Shown one piece after another: positions 62,611-64,000 of a stretch of DNA of 64,000 nucleotides. This DNA is from Acidicapsa acidisoli (GTDB taxonomy: Bacteria; Acidobacteriota; Terriglobia; Terriglobales; Acidobacteriaceae). Position 1 is the stretch's first letter. Every line of letters starts with the position of its first letter. The position numbers were made by a program, and so were the translations under genes. Location: NCBI RefSeq assembly GCF_025685625.1, contig NZ_JAGSYI010000001.1, forward strand, positions 1,178,001 through 1,242,000, given 5' to 3'. The notes beneath the pieces are model-generated. The model did no database searches, had not been told where the DNA came from, and saw nothing but the letters and a program-made list of their open reading frames with translations.

Positions 62611-62733
62611 AGAGATTCCAATCTCTATCCTATCTCGCCGCCCTGAAATCTATGTCGTACGAGATCGCAAATGGCACCGGCGAGGACTCCTGAAATGCAC
62701 GCGTTCCTTGTCTGGAAAAAGCCTGGTTGGGGC

Positions 62734-62774
62734 AAAAAAAGTGTGGCCCAGGTCTCGCTTCCGAGTCCTGGGCC
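62734..62774 (-). terminator. Terminator after the TonB-receptor gene (dispersed hairpin copy 2)
   Basis: On the minus strand a 13-bp stem with one mismatch (arms at 62745-62757 and 62762-62774, outer part GGCCCAGG/CCTGGGCC) and a 4-base loop is followed by ACAC and seven T. The stem-loop is almost the same as the element at 28912-28937. Confidence 0.85.
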
Positions 62775-62850
62775 TGAGGGTTTCCTTTGAATAGTTCGCG
62801 GTTTTTCGGGCGTCCTCACTCTCTTTGCGATCGTGGACGTCGAAGCCTCC

Positions 62851-64000
62851 TCAGAAGCTGACCCGGAGGCCAAACTCCATCTTGCGTGGGATGTTGGCCT
62901 GGGACGATTGCACGCCCCAGGTGCTTGGTGAGTTGATGGCAAGCTCTGAAGTTCCACCTGGGTCAACAAGGATGTTGTGATTGAATACGTTGGTGAAGAT
63001 CATCGAGAACTGGAGGGTGGTTCGCTCCCAGATCTTGATGTTCTTCTGAAGGCTCATATCCACGTTCCAGTACGGTGTGCCGTTAATTGGACCTACACCT
63101 GGATTCTTGGTGTCGATGCCCAGAATCGGCGCGCGTACCTGATCGAAGACTGCGACCGGGTTCTTAAACATATTGACCGCTGCGCCGCCGCTGCCTGCGA
63201 CTGCCGTTCCGACGGAATTGCCGTAGGGGTCCGTTCCTCCGCTGATGTTGTAATGCGAGTGAACACCGGCAGTGTACTTGCTGGTGAAGACGCACTGCTC
63301 ATTGTCGAAGTAGTTCGCACCGTCGGCGCCGCCGAATGCCTGCCCGTCCGTATTGGTGTTGCAGTAGAGAGGCTCTCCGTTGCCCGCCGTGAATATCGGC
63401 GCGAAAGACCAGCCGCCCGCCAGCCGCCCCATCAGCCCTTGCTGGCCCTTGTAGTAAGGGTCCTGCCAGACCATGTAAGTGTTGAAGACCAGCTTCCGGT
63501 TGAAAGGCTGCACGCCGTACATCGCGTCCAGATTGAACGGATCGTTGGGCGTGTATTCGCTGGTCGCCTGCACCTCGGCGCCGGTGCCCAACGCCTTGCT
63601 ATAGGTGAAGTTCTCATGCATTGTGAGGCCGTGCCAGTCCAGCAGTGCGAAGCTGACAAAGCCGCCGTTATAGTTTCCGTGGCCTATGCTCGCGTTCTCT
63701 GCAATACCGCTTGTCGACTGGCCGCTTCCGCCGTTCGCGGAACCGGGAATCGGCGTGTTCATCATGGTGCGAGGAAAGTTGAAGCCGCCATTGTCCAGGT
63801 CGGACCAGAGACTCCACACGGACTGGGTGATCAGGTTGGAGTATTCATTGTTCATGACCGCCGTGGTGCAGTTGGCAAAGCCAGCACAATAGCTAGTCCC
63901 TTTGAGCGCGTTCTCAAAGAAAGACTGAGGTGAGACCGCGCTTGGCATACCCCCTGCGCCGCACTGCGCCGCCGAGGTAGCGCAACCGAGCTGTTTCTCG
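62851..64000 (-). CDS. TonB-dependent receptor, Oar-like (C-terminal part)
   Basis: The frame is open to the right edge, so only the last ~383 residues are seen. It ends in MEFGLRVSF, with the C-terminal Phe usual for outer-membrane barrels. Typical late-barrel features are FNLDAMYGVQPFNRKLVF, GWSFAPIFTAGNGEPL, VGPINGTPYWNVDMSLQK, and TTLQFSMIFTNVFNHN, as in the large Oar-like receptors of Acidobacteriota, which carry an N-terminal carboxypeptidase-regulatory-like domain and a plug outside this window. Ligand unknown. A terminator lies 76 bp after the stop. Confidence 0.9.
   Translation of the reverse strand, partial: EKQLGCATSAAQCGAGGMPSAVSPQSFFENALKGTSYCAGFANCTTAVMNNEYSNLITQSVWSLWSDLDNGGFNFPRTMMNTPIPGSANGGSGQSTSGIAENASIGHGNYNGGFVSFALLDWHGLTMHENFTYSKALGTGAEVQATSEYTPNDPFNLDAMYGVQPFNRKLVFNTYMVWQDPYYKGQQGLMGRLAGGWSFAPIFTAGNGEPLYCNTNTDGQAFGGADGANYFDNEQCVFTSKYTAGVHSHYNISGGTDPYGNSVGTAVAGSGGAAVNMFKNPVAVFDQVRAPILGIDTKNPGVGPINGTPYWNVDMSLQKNIKIWERTTLQFSMIFTNVFNHNILVDPGGTSELAINSPSTWGVQSSQANIPRKMEFGLRVSF

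Noticed and set aside
62977-63933. 318-aa frame opposite the TonB-receptor fragment
   Set aside because: Antisense to a barrel with clear family features.
1-64000. tRNA genes, rRNA operons, insertion sequences, prophage or origin
   Set aside because: No cloverleaf with a TTCGA-type arm, conserved rRNA sequence, transposase or integrase, or DnaA-box cluster was noticed by eye; a tRNAscan or ISfinder search could overturn this.

Overview
The window is a chromosomal segment of a GC-rich Gram-negative bacterium, most likely an Acidobacteriota member of the class Terriglobia (relatives of Granulicella, Edaphobacter and Terriglobus). The grounds are a PadR regulator followed by two tandem ABC permeases of about 890 aa (the acidobacterial duplicated orphan permease type), an Oar-like TonB-dependent receptor cut by the right edge, a hopanoid glycosyltransferase (HpnI), a Tricorn-type protease, many secreted glycosidases, and short dispersed intergenic hairpins. 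No plasmid, phage or insertion-sequence genes were seen. Coding density is high and no clear pseudogene was found. I saw no tRNA, 5S/16S/23S rRNA or CRISPR array; the one RNA gene recognised is RNase P RNA.

Layout. 1-5420: end of an unidentified gene, an MscS-type membrane protein, and the trehalose pair treY-treZ (osmoprotection from glycogen). 5547-10795: a three-gene unit of a secreted protein with about 14 WD40 repeats and a C-terminal caspase-like peptidase, a secreted LysM-like protein and a four-helix membrane protein, preceded by a perfect inverted repeat. 11015-16816: ABC ATPase, FtsX-type permease, LolA-like periplasmic protein, outer-membrane barrel candidate, then a LytS-type sensor kinase and a LytTR response regulator, probably one transport-plus-regulation cassette. 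16827-25907: a glycan and amino-sugar catabolic region: GlmS-like SIS isomerase/deaminase, divergent DeoR regulator, an unknown AT-richer gene, GH125 mannosidase, CutC, GH18, GlcNAc kinase and GH29 fucosidase. Together these could take apart N-glycan or fungal/chitin-type oligosaccharides and feed GlcNAc into central metabolism.

25908-29925: an AT-richer insert with a standalone AAA-Toprim (OLD-like) ATPase, then an esterase and an AlkA-type DNA glycosylase. 30045-35112: a GH57/DUF3536 protein and an unusual lipoprotein that joins a glycosidase-like region to a sulfatase-modifying-factor-like domain. 35118-40020 (minus strand): two MacB-type permeases, HpnI and a Rieske oxygenase. 40262-46550: Tricorn protease, dUTPase, a MASE1-GGDEF diguanylate cyclase, and rnpB on the minus strand. 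46585-51857: PsiE-like protein, GH2 glycosidase, His-rich secreted protein, GlyA and an unknown protein. 52110-57834: PadR plus two duplicated permeases. 57902-64000: DUF1223 protein, M23 peptidase, a possible 51-aa protein, an ABHD18-like hydrolase, alanine racemase and the C-terminal part of a TonB-dependent receptor.

The least explained parts are the WD40-caspase operon, the glycosidase/FGE-like fusion, the OLD-like ATPase in its AT-rich patch, the 228-aa orphan at 19137-19823, and the short palindromes and dispersed hairpins in the intergenic gaps.
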